From NCBI GenBank assembly GCA_009702325.1, contig WLID01000010.1:1-51323 (forward strand): a DNA stretch of 51,323 nt. Direction: 5' to 3'. Under the pieces are notes generated by a model that saw nothing but the letters and a program-made list of their open reading frames with translations, was not told the origin of the DNA and made no database searches. This DNA comes from Actinomycetota bacterium (GTDB lineage: Bacteria > Actinomycetota > Thermoleophilia > Gaiellales > Gaiellaceae). Of this stretch, positions 32,294 to 41,106 are shown in pieces; within the stretch, counting starts at the first letter, position 1; the number at the start of each line of letters is the position of its first letter. The translations under genes and the position numbers were made by a program.

Positions 32294-33433
32294 ACTGTGG
32301 TGTTTCGGCGACTTGTCGGGCGACGCGAGCGAGTCCGCGAGTGTGGCGACGGCCGTGGCCCATGCTTCGGGGGTGTGGCCTGCTGCGCGGAGGGTGGTTG
32401 CGCGCCCGGCCGCCTCGCGCAGCTCGGCATCCGCGAGGTATGAGGCGAGTGCCTCGCGCAGCTCCTCCGCATCGCCCGGTGCAACACGCGCGCCACTCAC
32501 GCCGTCCTCAATGAGATCCCATGCCGCACCTGCCGCTGCCGAGGCGACGAGGGGGAGGCCTGCCGCAGCCGCTTCGTTGAGAACCATCCCCCACTGCTCT
32601 GATCGGGAAGGGAGGACGAAGACGTCAGCAGCCGCGAACCACGGGACGAGGTCGTCGCGGTCGAGCCAGCCAAGGAAGCGTACGTTCGCTGGTGCGCTCG
32701 CACGAAGCGCCGGTTCGTCGCTTCCGCTTCCGACCACGATCACATCGGCGTCCAGGCCGGCGACTGCGGCGAGTAAGACATCGACGCCTTTTTCCGGATC
32801 GAGGCGGCCGACGTACAACGCCGTTGCGCGCACCAGGCCGAGGCGCTCCCGAATCGCGTCGCGCTCGGTACGCGCCGTTGCGACGGCGTCGCGGAAGATC
32901 GTCAGGTCGACCGCGTTCGGCGCCACGGCGATCTGCGATCGCTCGACCCCGAGTGAGACGAGGTACTCGGCCGACGCTTCGCCCGGCACAAGGAACGCGC
33001 TGCAGCTTCCGATCATCGAGCGCTTCGCCCGTTCCAGGAGCCCGTTCTCGGGCCGCGCATCCCGCGCAGTGCTCTCCACCCACGCGACGAGTGGCAAACG
33101 CTGCCGTCGTGCGTAGCGGCGCGCCAGCCAAAACGCAGGCTGGTTCCAGCCGCCGACGATCACGACATCGGGTCGAAAGCGACGCATGGACGCCGTGACA
33201 CCATGATTGATGCGCAGCCATCGACCGCCACGCACAACGTTCCAGCCGCGGAGCGTGCGATTCCCGAAGCGCATCTCTTCCTCATAGAGCCGGTACGGCC
33301 GCTTCGGATCATGGTTGGCGAGGAACAGCACCTCAACCTCGACCTCGGCGCGCCGGTCGAGCGTGTTGAAGAGGGGCAGCCGATACGGCGACGGGATCTC
33401 GGTGAGCAACGCGATTCGCACAGGGCGGCTCAT
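32291..33433 (-). CDS. GT4 glycosyltransferase
   Basis: 380 residues. N terminus VRIALLTEIPSPYRLPLFNTLDRRAEVEVEVLFLA is the GT4 opening known from mannosyl- and galactosyl-transferases (P-S-P-Y-R). Donor half: IAVAPNAVDLTIFRD, ALYVGRLDPEKGVDVLLAAV, FLGWLDRDDLVPWFAAADVFVLPSRSEQWGMVLNEAAAAGLPLVASAAAG, with E-Q-W-G-M-V-L-N-E as an intact EX7E. It shares an ATGA junction with the GT2 gene upstream. It is followed by a possible separate promoter for the ABC exporter. Confidence 0.9.
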   Translation of the reverse strand: MSRPVRIALLTEIPSPYRLPLFNTLDRRAEVEVEVLFLANHDPKRPYRLYEEEMRFGNRTLRGWNVVRGGRWLRINHGVTASMRRFRPDVVIVGGWNQPAFWLARRYARRQRLPLVAWVESTARDARPENGLLERAKRSMIGSCSAFLVPGEASAEYLVSLGVERSQIAVAPNAVDLTIFRDAVATARTERDAIRERLGLVRATALYVGRLDPEKGVDVLLAAVAGLDADVIVVGSGSDEPALRASAPANVRFLGWLDRDDLVPWFAAADVFVLPSRSEQWGMVLNEAAAAGLPLVASAAAGAAWDLIEDGVSGARVAPGDAEELREALASYLADAELREAAGRATTLRAAGHTPEAWATAVATLADSLASPDKSPKHHS

Positions 33434-34236
33434 CGCGATACCCGTGCCTTGAGCGACGTTCGCAAATGACGAAGGCTCCGAAACGCGAGGCGGGGCCGCC
33501 AGCTAAGCGGTGTTTTCCACGCGAGCGCGTAGCGCAGATCGATGCGGAAGAGCTCCCACTCGCCGTTCACCGTCTGGGCAGCCTGCGTCTTTCCAACTGG
33601 GTTGATCTTGTAGATGTAGCTCGGTTCGTCGACGTATCCGACCCGATAGCCGCGACAGACGATCCGGTGCCACATCTCAACGTCTTCGAGCAAGTGAAAG
33701 CGTTGGTCAAACGGCCCGAGCTCGGTGAGGACAGGCCGGCGAATGCAGAGCGCACAGAAGATGATCTTCGCCCGGATGTCGAGCCGCACACGGTTTGCTT
33801 CAGCTGGCCACCAGCTGCTTGCGAGCACGGTGCGCGCGGGCTCCACGAGGGCCGCATCGGTGAGCACCGCATCAAGCTCTGGTTCGGCCGCGAACGCGGC
33901 AGCGACCGACGCGAGACGGCCCGGCTCGTACACATCATCGGCGTCGAGAAAGCAGATGACGTCACCCGTGGCCGCGGCGATCCCGCGATTCCGTGCAGAT
34001 GAGGTGCCCCCGTTCTCCTGGCGGATCAGTACAACCGGCGCCCCGAATCCGGCGACGACCTCGGCCGTTTCATCCGGCGACCCGTCGTCGACAACGATGA
34101 TCTCGCGCGGCAAGTAGCTCTGCGCCAAGAGGCTCTCGATTGTCGCGGTGATCGTCGCTTCCGCGCGAAAGGCGGGGACGATCACGGAAAAGCGCAGCTC
34201 GTTTGTCGGCTCCCTATCGGCTGGTTGCGTCGTCAC
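33430..34236 (-). CDS. GT2 family glycosyltransferase
   Basis: 268 residues from the GTG at 34236: RFSVIVPAFRAEATITATIESLLAQ, IIVVDDGSPDETAEVV, SARNRGIAAATGDVICFLDADDVYEPG with the DxD near residues 97-101, and HLLEDVEMWHRI near 175-186. A longer open frame starting at 34392 runs over the divergent polymerase gene and is rejected. A TACGCT nine bases before the GTG supports this start and suggests a leaderless mRNA. It leads the minus-strand block that contains GT4 and the ABC exporter. Confidence 0.88.
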   Translation of the reverse strand: MTTQPADREPTNELRFSVIVPAFRAEATITATIESLLAQSYLPREIIVVDDGSPDETAEVVAGFGAPVVLIRQENGGTSSARNRGIAAATGDVICFLDADDVYEPGRLASVAAAFAAEPELDAVLTDAALVEPARTVLASSWWPAEANRVRLDIRAKIIFCALCIRRPVLTELGPFDQRFHLLEDVEMWHRIVCRGYRVGYVDEPSYIYKINPVGKTQAAQTVNGEWELFRIDLRYALAWKTPLSWRPRLAFRSLRHLRTSLKARVSR

Positions 34237-34245
34237 GGCGTCGTG

Positions 34246-34251
34246 AGCGTA
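34246..34251 (-). promoter_or_regulatory. -10-like TACGCT, 9 nt before the GT2 start (leaderless layout)
   Basis: Minus strand TACGCT, nine bases, GTG at 34236. It lies only 13 bp from the divergent TATGCT serving the polymerase gene; the whole 42-bp gap is taken up by these two signals. Confidence 0.5.
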
Positions 34252-34264
34252 ACGGCTTGGCGAG

Positions 34265-34270
34265 TATGCT
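34265..34270 (+). promoter_or_regulatory. -10-like TATGCT, 8 nt before the polymerase start (leaderless layout)
   Basis: Plus strand TATGCT, eight bases, GTG at 34279. It helps decide the start of the polymerase gene, for which upstream in-frame codons exist. Confidence 0.5.
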
Positions 34271-34278
34271 TCTCGCCC

Positions 34279-35709
34279 GTGCGTGGCTGGCTTCAGCGGT
34301 GGCCGGTGGGTGCGATCACCGTCACAGGTCTTGCACTCACCATCCTCGTCATCTCCTCGGCATCGAGTTCGGTGACGTGGCTGCATGCCCATGCCGGGTC
34401 TGCGCGATGGGGTGCCTTGCTCGTGACGGCGATTCTTGCGGGTCTGTTTGCCCTCGCGCGGCCGACGCCCGTGCGGATTCCGCTGATCCCCGCCGCCAGC
34501 GCAACATTCCTCGGCGTGCTCACTCTGGTGTCGGCGTCTTGGTCGGTTCAGCCAAAGCTCACCGTTGAGCGGGCCATCTCGTTCGGGGCCGTCCTGGTTG
34601 TGGGCGGGCTGCTTGCGATCGGATCGGCGGGAATTGCACGAGAGCGGGAGCGGCTCCTCTTCGGGATCGCGTCTGGGGCCGCGCTCGTGGCGGTCGCAGG
34701 ACTCGTGTTGCTCGTGGTTGCGCGAAATGACGCGATCGTTTGGTGGCAGCCGGGATCGGCGCCCACCCGCTATCGGGGGTTTGGTGAAAACGCGAACACC
34801 GTTGCGCTGCTTGCGTCGCTTGCGACGCCCGCTGCCGCCTGGGCTGCGCTTGAAGCATCGACGGTGCGGCTCCGTCGGATCGGGCTTGCGCTCTTCGTGT
34901 TGGTGTTCGGCTCAGTTGTCGCGTCGGAGTCGCGCGGCGCGATCGTGGCATCGGGGATCGCACTCGTGTTCTTTGTCGGGCTGCTCCCGCGACCAATCGT
35001 CGAGCGCGCCAAGCTGCTCGGTGGCGTTGCAATCCTCATCGTCCTCGCGGTCGCGATCGGATCACTCCGCTTTGTCGGCAATACCCAGATTCAGACGGTT
35101 GCTGCGTCTGAACCGTCGGTCACAACGACCACCACCGCCCCCGCGACCGTGCCGGCCACCTCCGGGATCAGCTTCACGCATCCAGAGGGGCAGGTCTCGC
35201 CCCTCGCGATCTATCCCCCCGACCGTTCCGGCGAACTCGGCCACCCGTTCCTTACGGGAGTTGGAGGCAGCGTCTCTGCGTTCACGTCGAGTGGACGCAT
35301 CGCCGCGTGGCGGGGCGCACTTCGTACCGCGCAGGAGCGCCCACTCTTTGGATTCGGCTTCGGGACGGAAGACCGAGTGTTCGTCGACCGCTACTACATC
35401 TTCCAAGGAGCGCGCCCCGAAAACGCCTACATCGGCTGGCTGCTTCAGGTTGGTGTGGCTGGGCTCCTCGCATTCGCGATCTTCGGTCTTTCCCTCCTTT
35501 GGGCCGTCATCCGCGTGATCCCGCGCCTCGAGGGCCAGACGCGATCTGCGCCGCTTGCGCTTGCGGCAGTGACCCTCGGCGGATTCCTTGCGGCGTTCTT
35601 TCAGAGCTATGTCTACGCCGCCGGCAACCTCGCGGTGCTGACCTTCTGGGTTGCAGCGTTGGCGCTCGCGACGACAACCATCACCGAGGAGACGGCGAAA
35701 CGTGGGTGA
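34279..35709 (+). CDS. O-antigen ligase/polymerase-like membrane protein (Wzy_C/WaaL family)
   Basis: 476 residues from the GTG at 34279, with about 11-12 hydrophobic segments. A large extracytoplasmic loop lies near residues 270-360, rich in Thr/Pro/Ala at its start (TTTTAPATVPATSG). The loop holds RIAAWRGALRTAQERPLFGFGFGTEDRVF, the conserved R-x-x-x-W and P-L-x-G-x-G elements of Wzy_C proteins, and PENAYIGWLLQVGVAG with the characteristic H/N-N-x-Y-L-x-x-L region. The protein would join repeat units or ligate the chain outside the membrane. Its stop overlaps the GT4 gene start by 8 nt. The start is supported by a TATGCT 8 nt upstream. Confidence 0.88.
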   Translation: MRGWLQRWPVGAITVTGLALTILVISSASSSVTWLHAHAGSARWGALLVTAILAGLFALARPTPVRIPLIPAASATFLGVLTLVSASWSVQPKLTVERAISFGAVLVVGGLLAIGSAGIARERERLLFGIASGAALVAVAGLVLLVVARNDAIVWWQPGSAPTRYRGFGENANTVALLASLATPAAAWAALEASTVRLRRIGLALFVLVFGSVVASESRGAIVASGIALVFFVGLLPRPIVERAKLLGGVAILIVLAVAIGSLRFVGNTQIQTVAASEPSVTTTTTAPATVPATSGISFTHPEGQVSPLAIYPPDRSGELGHPFLTGVGGSVSAFTSSGRIAAWRGALRTAQERPLFGFGFGTEDRVFVDRYYIFQGARPENAYIGWLLQVGVAGLLAFAIFGLSLLWAVIRVIPRLEGQTRSAPLALAAVTLGGFLAAFFQSYVYAAGNLAVLTFWVAALALATTTITEETAKRG

Positions 35710-36925
35710 GCCACGCAAACCACGAATCCTGGTGCTCAACCAGTACTACTGGCCGGGCGTCGAGGCAACCGCTCACCTGCTGGCTGAACTCTGCGCCGGA
35801 CTTGCTGATGAGTTCGACATCACAGTCGTCAGCGGCAGAATGAACGACTCGGCGGGTCATGAGAACCGGATGACTCACCGGGGCGTGTCGATCGTGCGGG
35901 TTCCATCGACGACATATGAGCGGAGCAAGCTCAGTCGTCGCGGACTCAACTACCTGACCTATCTCGCGTCCTCGGCTGGCATCGCTCTCTCGCAAGACAA
36001 GCCGGACGTCGTGTTGTGCATGACGGATCCTCCTGTCATCGCCGACGTTGCCTACCTTGCGGCGCGGCGCTTCGGCGTGCCGCTCGTGGTGATCTCGCAA
36101 GACGTGTTTCCCGAGGCGGCCGTTGAGCTCGGCCGTCTGACGAACCCGGTGATTGTCGGTTTTCTGCGTCGCGCGATTCGGTACTACCTTCGCCGCGCCG
36201 ACCGCGTCGTCGCGATTGGTGAGACGATGCGACAGAAGCTTGAGGCGAAGGGCGCCGATCCAGCCCGGCTTCGTGTGATCTCGAATTGGGTTGATACAAC
36301 GGCGATCCAACCCGAGCCGCAGGACAACGAGTGGTCGCGTGCACAAGGCCTCGCCGGAACGTTCGTCGTCATGCATTCGGGAAATGTCGGCTACGCCCAG
36401 AACCTCGACGCTGTCATCCGTGCCGCAACATTCCTACGGGATCTCGACGACACACGGATCGTGATCGTCGGTGCCGGAGCGCGCCACGCCGAACTCGTAG
36501 AGATGACCAAGCGGCTCGAAGCCGACCTCGTCACGTTCCTTCCGTACCAGCCACGCGAGATGCTCAGCCATTCGCTTTCGGCGGCAACGGTTCATGTTGT
36601 TGGCCTTGCCGAAGGTCTCGCGGGATACGTCGTTCCGAGTCGGCTCTACGGGATCATGGCTGCGGGTCGCCCGGTGATCGTCGCTGCGCAAGCGTCGAGC
36701 GAGACCGCGCAAGTCGTCGAACGCGAAGGCTGCGGGGTGGTGGTGCCGCCTGGGAAGCCTGAGGCGCTCGCCGCGGTCGTGCGCGACATGCGCGCAGGCA
36801 AGTACGACCTGGCAGAGATGGGTCGTCGCGGGCGCGCATTTGTCGAACGTGAAGCCGATCGCGCCGTTGCGATCGAGAGGTACCGATCCGTCATGCGCGA
36901 GGTTATCGCCGAGGCAAAGCGATGA
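35702..36925 (+). CDS. GT4 glycosyltransferase
   Basis: 407 residues from the GTG at 35702, eight bases before the end of the polymerase gene. It opens PRILVLNQYYWPGVEATAHLLAELCAGL, the N-Q-Y-Y-P/W-P loop of WcaI/WbuB-like colanic-acid type GT4 enzymes. Donor half: LRVISNWVDTTAIQPEPQDN, FVVMHSGNVGYAQNLDAVI near 225-243, and VHVVGLAEGLAGYVVPSRLYGIMAAGRPVIVAA, the S-R-L-Y-G-I-M-A variant that replaces EX7E in this subgroup. WcaI/WbuB homologues transfer fucose-type or N-acetylfucosamine sugars, which fits loosely with the dehydratase at 41100-42170 (inference). It is coupled by ATGA to the small anchored protein that follows. Confidence 0.9.
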   Translation: MGEPRKPRILVLNQYYWPGVEATAHLLAELCAGLADEFDITVVSGRMNDSAGHENRMTHRGVSIVRVPSTTYERSKLSRRGLNYLTYLASSAGIALSQDKPDVVLCMTDPPVIADVAYLAARRFGVPLVVISQDVFPEAAVELGRLTNPVIVGFLRRAIRYYLRRADRVVAIGETMRQKLEAKGADPARLRVISNWVDTTAIQPEPQDNEWSRAQGLAGTFVVMHSGNVGYAQNLDAVIRAATFLRDLDDTRIVIVGAGARHAELVEMTKRLEADLVTFLPYQPREMLSHSLSAATVHVVGLAEGLAGYVVPSRLYGIMAAGRPVIVAAQASSETAQVVEREGCGVVVPPGKPEALAAVVRDMRAGKYDLAEMGRRGRAFVEREADRAVAIERYRSVMREVIAEAKR

Positions 36926-37341
36926 TCGCTCCGCGGGTGCTCGCCGTGACAGGGGCAGCTGTTGCGCTGCTCCTCGTCGGAGTCATTGTCGGGAAGCATG
37001 AAGGGTCGACCGCGAACGCGAAGCAGATCGCAGAGATCAGCTCGATCAAGCAGCTCGTGGGCGATCGCCTTGACAGTCCGACGCTGGCTGCCTTTCGGTT
37101 CAACCCAGGCTTTGCCTGTCTCATCTACCGCGTTGACACCAACCGCTTCGCCCTCCGACTGTGTTTCGACGGCAAGGGTCGGCTCGTTGAGACGGCGGAC
37201 CTTCGCACAGGGAGCCCGGTGTATGGCAGCGTCACGTACGAGCCTTCGCTCGCACCATTTCGCGTCGCGCCAGAACGGATCATTGCGATCCTCCGCCGCC
37301 ACGGTGTGACCGATGGCGACATTCTGGCCTCCGGGTACTGA
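36922..37341 (+). CDS. Small membrane-anchored protein of unknown function
   Basis: 139 residues. A single hydrophobic segment at 5-24 (VLAVTGAAVALLLVGVIVG) is followed by a soluble domain of about 110 residues, probably outside the cytoplasm. Two cysteines (near residues 65 and 81) could form a disulfide. I recognise no family. The gene shares an ATGA junction with the GT4 gene and is followed by a 45-bp gap ending in a -10-like element. Its position between polymerase/GT4 and Dpm1-like GT2 genes suggests an accessory role in glycan assembly, but no function can be assigned. Confidence 0.72.
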   Translation: MIAPRVLAVTGAAVALLLVGVIVGKHEGSTANAKQIAEISSIKQLVGDRLDSPTLAAFRFNPGFACLIYRVDTNRFALRLCFDGKGRLVETADLRTGSPVYGSVTYEPSLAPFRVAPERIIAILRRHGVTDGDILASGY

Positions 37342-37371
37342 TCGGGCGGCGTCCTGTTCACGAAAGCCTGA

Positions 37372-37377
37372 TAGCGT
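37372..37377 (+). promoter_or_regulatory. -10-like TAGCGT, 9 nt before a GT2 start (leaderless layout)
   Basis: TAGCGT, nine bases beginning CGG, then GTG at 37387. No Shine-Dalgarno precedes this GTG, so the leaderless reading is favoured. Confidence 0.5.
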
Positions 37378-37386
37378 CGGCGCGCT

Positions 37387-38073
37387 GTGCGTGTCTCGTT
37401 CCTCATCCCCGTCTATAACGAGTCGGCGACCGTCGAGCATGTCCTTTCGCGCCTCGTCGAACTTGACGTCCCGAAGCAGATCGTGATCGTCGATGACGGA
37501 TCGACTGATGGCACAGCCGAGATCGTCGATGCGTGGGCCGAGGGACGCGAAGACGTTGTGGTCGTTCACAAGAAGAACGGCGGCAAGGGCACCGCGGTGA
37601 TCGCCGGGCTTCCACACCTCGACGGCGAGGTGACGGTCATTCAGGACGGCGACCTTGAGTACGACGTCGACGACATTCCCGCACTGCTCGACCCGCTCCG
37701 ACGTGGCGTGGCCGACATGGTCTACGGCTCACGGTTCTCAGGTGGCAAGCCGCAGCGGGTGCATCGGTTCTGGCATTCCCTCGGCAACAAGGTGATGACG
37801 TTGACCGCCAACGTCCTCTACGACACGTCGCTCACCGATGTCGGCACCGGGTACAAGGCGATTCGAACAGTGCTCCTTCGCGACATCAAGCTGTCGGAGC
37901 CGAACTTTGCGATCGACTGCGAGATCACCGCTCGGGTGTGTCTCAGACGGCCATCGGTGTACGAAGTGCCGATCGCGTACTACGGGCGAACGTATGCCGA
38001 AGGCAAGAAGATCCACTGGCGCCACGGCTTCGAAGGGCTCTGGACGCTGATCCGAATTCGGATTTTCGGCTAG
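37387..38073 (+). CDS. Dpm1/polyprenyl-phosphate-sugar synthase-like GT2
   Basis: 228 residues with no membrane segment: VSFLIPVYNESATVEHVLSRL, IVIVDDGSTDGT near 34-45, NGGKGTAVIAGL, VIQDGDLEYD near 86-95 with a D-G-D in place of the more usual D-A-D, GSRFSGG and TDVGTGYKA, and the closing YYGRTYAEGKKIHWRHG. Enzymes of this type make polyprenyl-phosphate-linked mannose or glucose, or act on lipid-linked acceptors. It has a clear paralogue at 47937-48608 with the same order of motifs. The following gene is a membrane GT2. Confidence 0.9.
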   Translation: MRVSFLIPVYNESATVEHVLSRLVELDVPKQIVIVDDGSTDGTAEIVDAWAEGREDVVVVHKKNGGKGTAVIAGLPHLDGEVTVIQDGDLEYDVDDIPALLDPLRRGVADMVYGSRFSGGKPQRVHRFWHSLGNKVMTLTANVLYDTSLTDVGTGYKAIRTVLLRDIKLSEPNFAIDCEITARVCLRRPSVYEVPIAYYGRTYAEGKKIHWRHGFEGLWTLIRIRIFG

Positions 38074-38114
38074 CCATCCCGCCGTGGGAGCGTGGGTGTG
38101 GCTGCTCCGACGTC

Positions 38115-38120
38115 TAGACT
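38115..38120 (+). promoter_or_regulatory. -10-like TAGACT, 7 nt before a membrane GT2 start (leaderless layout)
   Basis: TAGACT, seven bases (CGCCGCG), GTG at 38128. This argues that the GTG at 38128, not the in-frame GTG at 38092, is the start; the upstream one would place the -10 inside the coding region. Confidence 0.45.
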
Positions 38121-38127
38121 CGCCGCG

Positions 38128-39273
38128 GTGCTTGCGATCGCGATCGTCTTCTGGGTCTGCGCCGGACTGATCGTCTGGACGCACGCTGCGTATGGAATCG
38201 TCGTTGCCGGTCTCGCGCGTCTCCATCGGCGTCGCGTCGCCGCGGCAGACATCGTTCCGAACGTGTTGGTCGTTGTCGCCGCCTACAACGAGGCGACCGT
38301 GATCGAACGGCGGCTAGAGAATCTGCTTGCGCTCGACTACCCGGCGGAAAAGCTGACGATCGTCGTGTCGTCTGACGCATCGACCGATGCGACGAACGAC
38401 ATCGTTGCGCGGATCGCCGAGCGTGAGCCGCGGGTGCATCTGCTTGTACATGAGCGCGGCGGGAAGATTCAGGCGCAAGACAAGGCTGTCCGAGCGTTCG
38501 GTGCTGATGTGGAAGTGCTGGCATTCAGCGACGCGAACTGCACCTGGGCCCCTGACGCTCTACGGCTGCTCGTGCGGCCACTTGCCGATCCGAGCGTCGG
38601 TTACGTCTGTGGGCGTCTCGCCATTCTCGATGCCGACGGCATCAACAAGGAGGGCGCGTACTGGCGGTACGAGATGTGGCTTCGCGCCAACGAGTCAGCA
38701 ATTGGCTCGGTCACCGGCGGTAATGGTTCGATCTACGCCGTTCGTCGAGACGCCTACATCGAGGTGCATCCGTCGATGGGCCACGATCTTTCGTTTCCGT
38801 ACCGGATGGTCCAGAACGGGTTTCGTGCGGTGTATGAGCCGGCGGCCGTCGCGTCGGAGAAGCCGTCGAAAGACACCGAGGAGGAGTATCGCCGCAAGGT
38901 GCGGATGTTTGAGCACTGCTGGCTGATCGTCCTCCGCGGCAAGATGCTGCGTCGGCTGCCGCCGCTCTACTGGGTTGCGATCGTTTCGCACCGGCACCTG
39001 CGCTACCTCACAGGACTCCTTCATCTCGCCGCGCTTGGGGCGAACCTCGCGCTCGTTGTGGGCGACTCCGGGGCGACCATCTACTGGGTTACGCTCGCCG
39101 CGCAGCTCGGCGCGGGTGCGTTGGCGCTCCTTGGCAAGGCGCGCGTACGGGTGCCGTTCGCGGCGCTCGCCTGGTACTACACCCTCATCTCGTGGGCGAC
39201 CACCAAGGCGCTCGTCAACTACCTGCGCCGAGGCGTGCCGGCCACCTGGGAAGCGGCTCAGGGAACACGATGA
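38128..39273 (+). CDS. Membrane-bound GT2 glycosyltransferase (processive-type)
   Basis: 381 residues from the GTG at 38128. One membrane segment opens the protein (LAIAIVFWVCAGLIVWTHAAYGIVVAG). The GT-A domain follows, with VVVAAYNEATVIERRLENLL, VSSDASTDAT near 86-95, GKIQAQDKAV, FSDANCTW near 133-140 (the D-A-N at the metal site) and VTGGNGSIYAVRR near 192-204. Three or four further segments lie after residue 280. The Q/R-x-x-R-W of true cellulose/chitin synthases is not obvious, although YRRKVRMFEHCW (near 255-266) occupies that place. It is coupled by ATGA to the initiating phosphoglycosyltransferase. Confidence 0.87.
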   Translation: MLAIAIVFWVCAGLIVWTHAAYGIVVAGLARLHRRRVAAADIVPNVLVVVAAYNEATVIERRLENLLALDYPAEKLTIVVSSDASTDATNDIVARIAEREPRVHLLVHERGGKIQAQDKAVRAFGADVEVLAFSDANCTWAPDALRLLVRPLADPSVGYVCGRLAILDADGINKEGAYWRYEMWLRANESAIGSVTGGNGSIYAVRRDAYIEVHPSMGHDLSFPYRMVQNGFRAVYEPAAVASEKPSKDTEEEYRRKVRMFEHCWLIVLRGKMLRRLPPLYWVAIVSHRHLRYLTGLLHLAALGANLALVVGDSGATIYWVTLAAQLGAGALALLGKARVRVPFAALAWYYTLISWATTKALVNYLRRGVPATWEAAQGTR

Positions 39274-39854
39274 ACCGCGCGTTAGACGCAGCGATCGCTG
39301 GCCTCGGGCTGATCGTCGCATCCCCGATCCTCGCTGTGGCCGCCCTTGCGGTGAAGCTCGAAGATCGCGGGCCCGTGATCTACCGGCAAACGCGCGTGGG
39401 CAAGAATGGGGTCGATTTTGAGTTGCTGAAGCTCCGCACGATGGTTGTGGGTGCCGAAAAGAAGGGAGCTGGCTTCGCCGTCGACAAGGGCGACAGCCGG
39501 ATCACGCGCAGCGGCGCGATACTGCGTCGACTTTCGATCGACGAGCTGCCGCAGCTCTGGAACGTACTGCGCGGCGAAATGTCGCTGATCGGCCCACGCC
39601 CGACGCTCCGCTACCAGGTCGACGAGTACACCCCCCGCCAACGCCGCCGCCTGGAGGTGCGCCCTGGCCTCACCGGCTGGGCGCAGATTCACGGCCGGGC
39701 CGCCCTGCCGTGGGCTGAACGGATTGAACTTGACGTTTGGTACGTCGAGCACCGATCGTGGCGTGTCGATCTTGTGATCCTCGTGCGCACACCGCTCACG
39801 CTCTTCGGTGGCACCTACCGCGGCTCGACCGGCGGCTGGACACAGGGTGGTTAA
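39270..39854 (+). CDS. Initiating phosphoglycosyltransferase (bacterial sugar transferase, PglC type)
   Basis: 194 residues, the minimal monotopic PGT core. An N-terminal hydrophobic helix (LDAAIAGLGLIVASPILAVAALAVKLEDRGP) ends in the charged K-L-x-D-x-G-P segment, then VIYRQTRVGKNGVDFELLKLRTM near 37-59, and DELPQLWNVLRGEMSLIGPRP near 90-110 with the catalytic D-E pair and the G-P-R-P turn. This family transfers a phospho-sugar from UDP-sugar to undecaprenyl phosphate and so starts the lipid-linked glycan. The ATGA start overlaps the membrane GT2, and the GT-C gene starts 8 nt before its stop. It lacks the N-terminal multi-helix domain of WbaP/WcaJ. Confidence 0.93.
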   Translation: MNRALDAAIAGLGLIVASPILAVAALAVKLEDRGPVIYRQTRVGKNGVDFELLKLRTMVVGAEKKGAGFAVDKGDSRITRSGAILRRLSIDELPQLWNVLRGEMSLIGPRPTLRYQVDEYTPRQRRRLEVRPGLTGWAQIHGRAALPWAERIELDVWYVEHRSWRVDLVILVRTPLTLFGGTYRGSTGGWTQGG

Positions 39855-41106
39855 CGCCCTCGCGCGCACGATCCGGGCAAACCGGCCGCTGGCAGCGCTG
39901 ACGGGATTCAGCGTGCTCCTCGGACTGTGGAACGTGTCCCAGTATTTCGCGACCGCAGGCTACGACGGCGTCGAACATATGGAGTACGCCGACGGCCTGA
40001 TTTTTGGCGGGCAGCTCCCCCACTACACAGGCGAGTACTACACACCACCTGGCTACTACACCCTTGCGGGGATCGCCGACTGGCTTGCGCGGCACGCCGG
40101 TGTTGGCGAATGGCATCGCGCCGGCATGGCCCTCAACGTGGTGTTCCTTGCGATCACCGTGGTTGTCGTACACCGGCTCGCCGTCGAGCTCTGGCCCGAC
40201 CGGCCGCGCCGTGCGTTCGCTGCCGCCGCATTCGTGGCGTTCTTCCCGCTCGCGGTGAAGGACGAGACGATGTTCCACCCAGAGACCCTGTCGCTCTGCC
40301 TCACGACACTCGCGCTCCTTCTCTGCGTGAAGACGTTCGCAAACGGGCGATGGGCATGGGGGCTTGGGATAACGCTCGGTGCTGCGCAACTCGTACGCGC
40401 CCCCGCGCTCTGGGCGGTTGCTGGCTGCCTGCTCGCGCTCGCGGCTGCGCGTAAGTTCCGCGAGACGGCGATCGTTCTCGTACTCGCCGGTGTGATTGCC
40501 GCTCCCTGGTACATCCATCAGTACGGCACCTACGGCGGCTCGCCGGTCTTCAATCGACCAACCGTCCAAAAGCCGTTGTACGAGCGACGTCCCGTTTCGT
40601 TCTACCTCGACCCTGGGGTTCCGGCAGTCGTCTCGGCCCCCTACAAGCGACACTTCCTCAATCGCCTCGTGCCGACGACCTACGCCGAGGCGTGGGGTGA
40701 CTACTTTGGGATTTGGGCCTGGAACGGTGGTGGCGACGGAGGCAAGGGACGCCCAGGGTCTGGCGCACGAACCGCGCTCGTGATCCAGTCGCTCGTGGGG
40801 ATCATCCCGACGCTCCTCGCACTCGCCGGATGGGTGTTCCTCCTCGGTGAGGCACGCAGGCGCCCCGAGCGGCTGCCGATCGTGCTCGTACCCCTCTTTG
40901 GCGTCGCGTCGTACCTGCTTTTCACCGTCTCGTACCCAACCCCAGACGGCGACGTCTTGAAAGCGACCTACATGCTCACGGCCGCCGGGGCATGGGCGCT
41001 TGGGTTCGCGACGGCGCTCGACCGACTGCGCGGCCGTTGGCTTCGCGCGACTGTCGCTGTGCTGGCACTTTCGGCCCTGGCCGAGCTGCCGTTCCTGATC
41101 TACTGA
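39847..41106 (+). CDS. GT-C-type integral membrane glycosyltransferase (PMT/ArnT-like)
   Basis: 419 residues from the GTG at 39847, eight bases before the end of the sugar transferase gene. About 10 membrane segments are separated by loops. The first loop, near residues 35-70, reads YDGVEHMEYADGLIFGGQLPHYTGEYYTPPGYY and holds the acidic residues and the P-P-G-Y-Y turn typical of GT-C enzymes that use polyprenyl-phosphate sugars outside the membrane. Internal DETMFHPETLSL near 150 is a second acidic loop. The end meets the minus-strand dehydratase gene with a 7-nt overlap. The acceptor is unknown. Confidence 0.85.
   Translation: MVNALARTIRANRPLAALTGFSVLLGLWNVSQYFATAGYDGVEHMEYADGLIFGGQLPHYTGEYYTPPGYYTLAGIADWLARHAGVGEWHRAGMALNVVFLAITVVVVHRLAVELWPDRPRRAFAAAAFVAFFPLAVKDETMFHPETLSLCLTTLALLLCVKTFANGRWAWGLGITLGAAQLVRAPALWAVAGCLLALAAARKFRETAIVLVLAGVIAAPWYIHQYGTYGGSPVFNRPTVQKPLYERRPVSFYLDPGVPAVVSAPYKRHFLNRLVPTTYAEAWGDYFGIWAWNGGGDGGKGRPGSGARTALVIQSLVGIIPTLLALAGWVFLLGEARRRPERLPIVLVPLFGVASYLLFTVSYPTPDGDVLKATYMLTAAGAWALGFATALDRLRGRWLRATVAVLALSALAELPFLIY

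Noticed and set aside
38092..38127. An upstream GTG (38092) as start of the membrane GT2
   Set aside because: It would add 12 residues with no feature and put a TAGACT promoter-like element inside the gene; 38128 is 7 nt behind that element.
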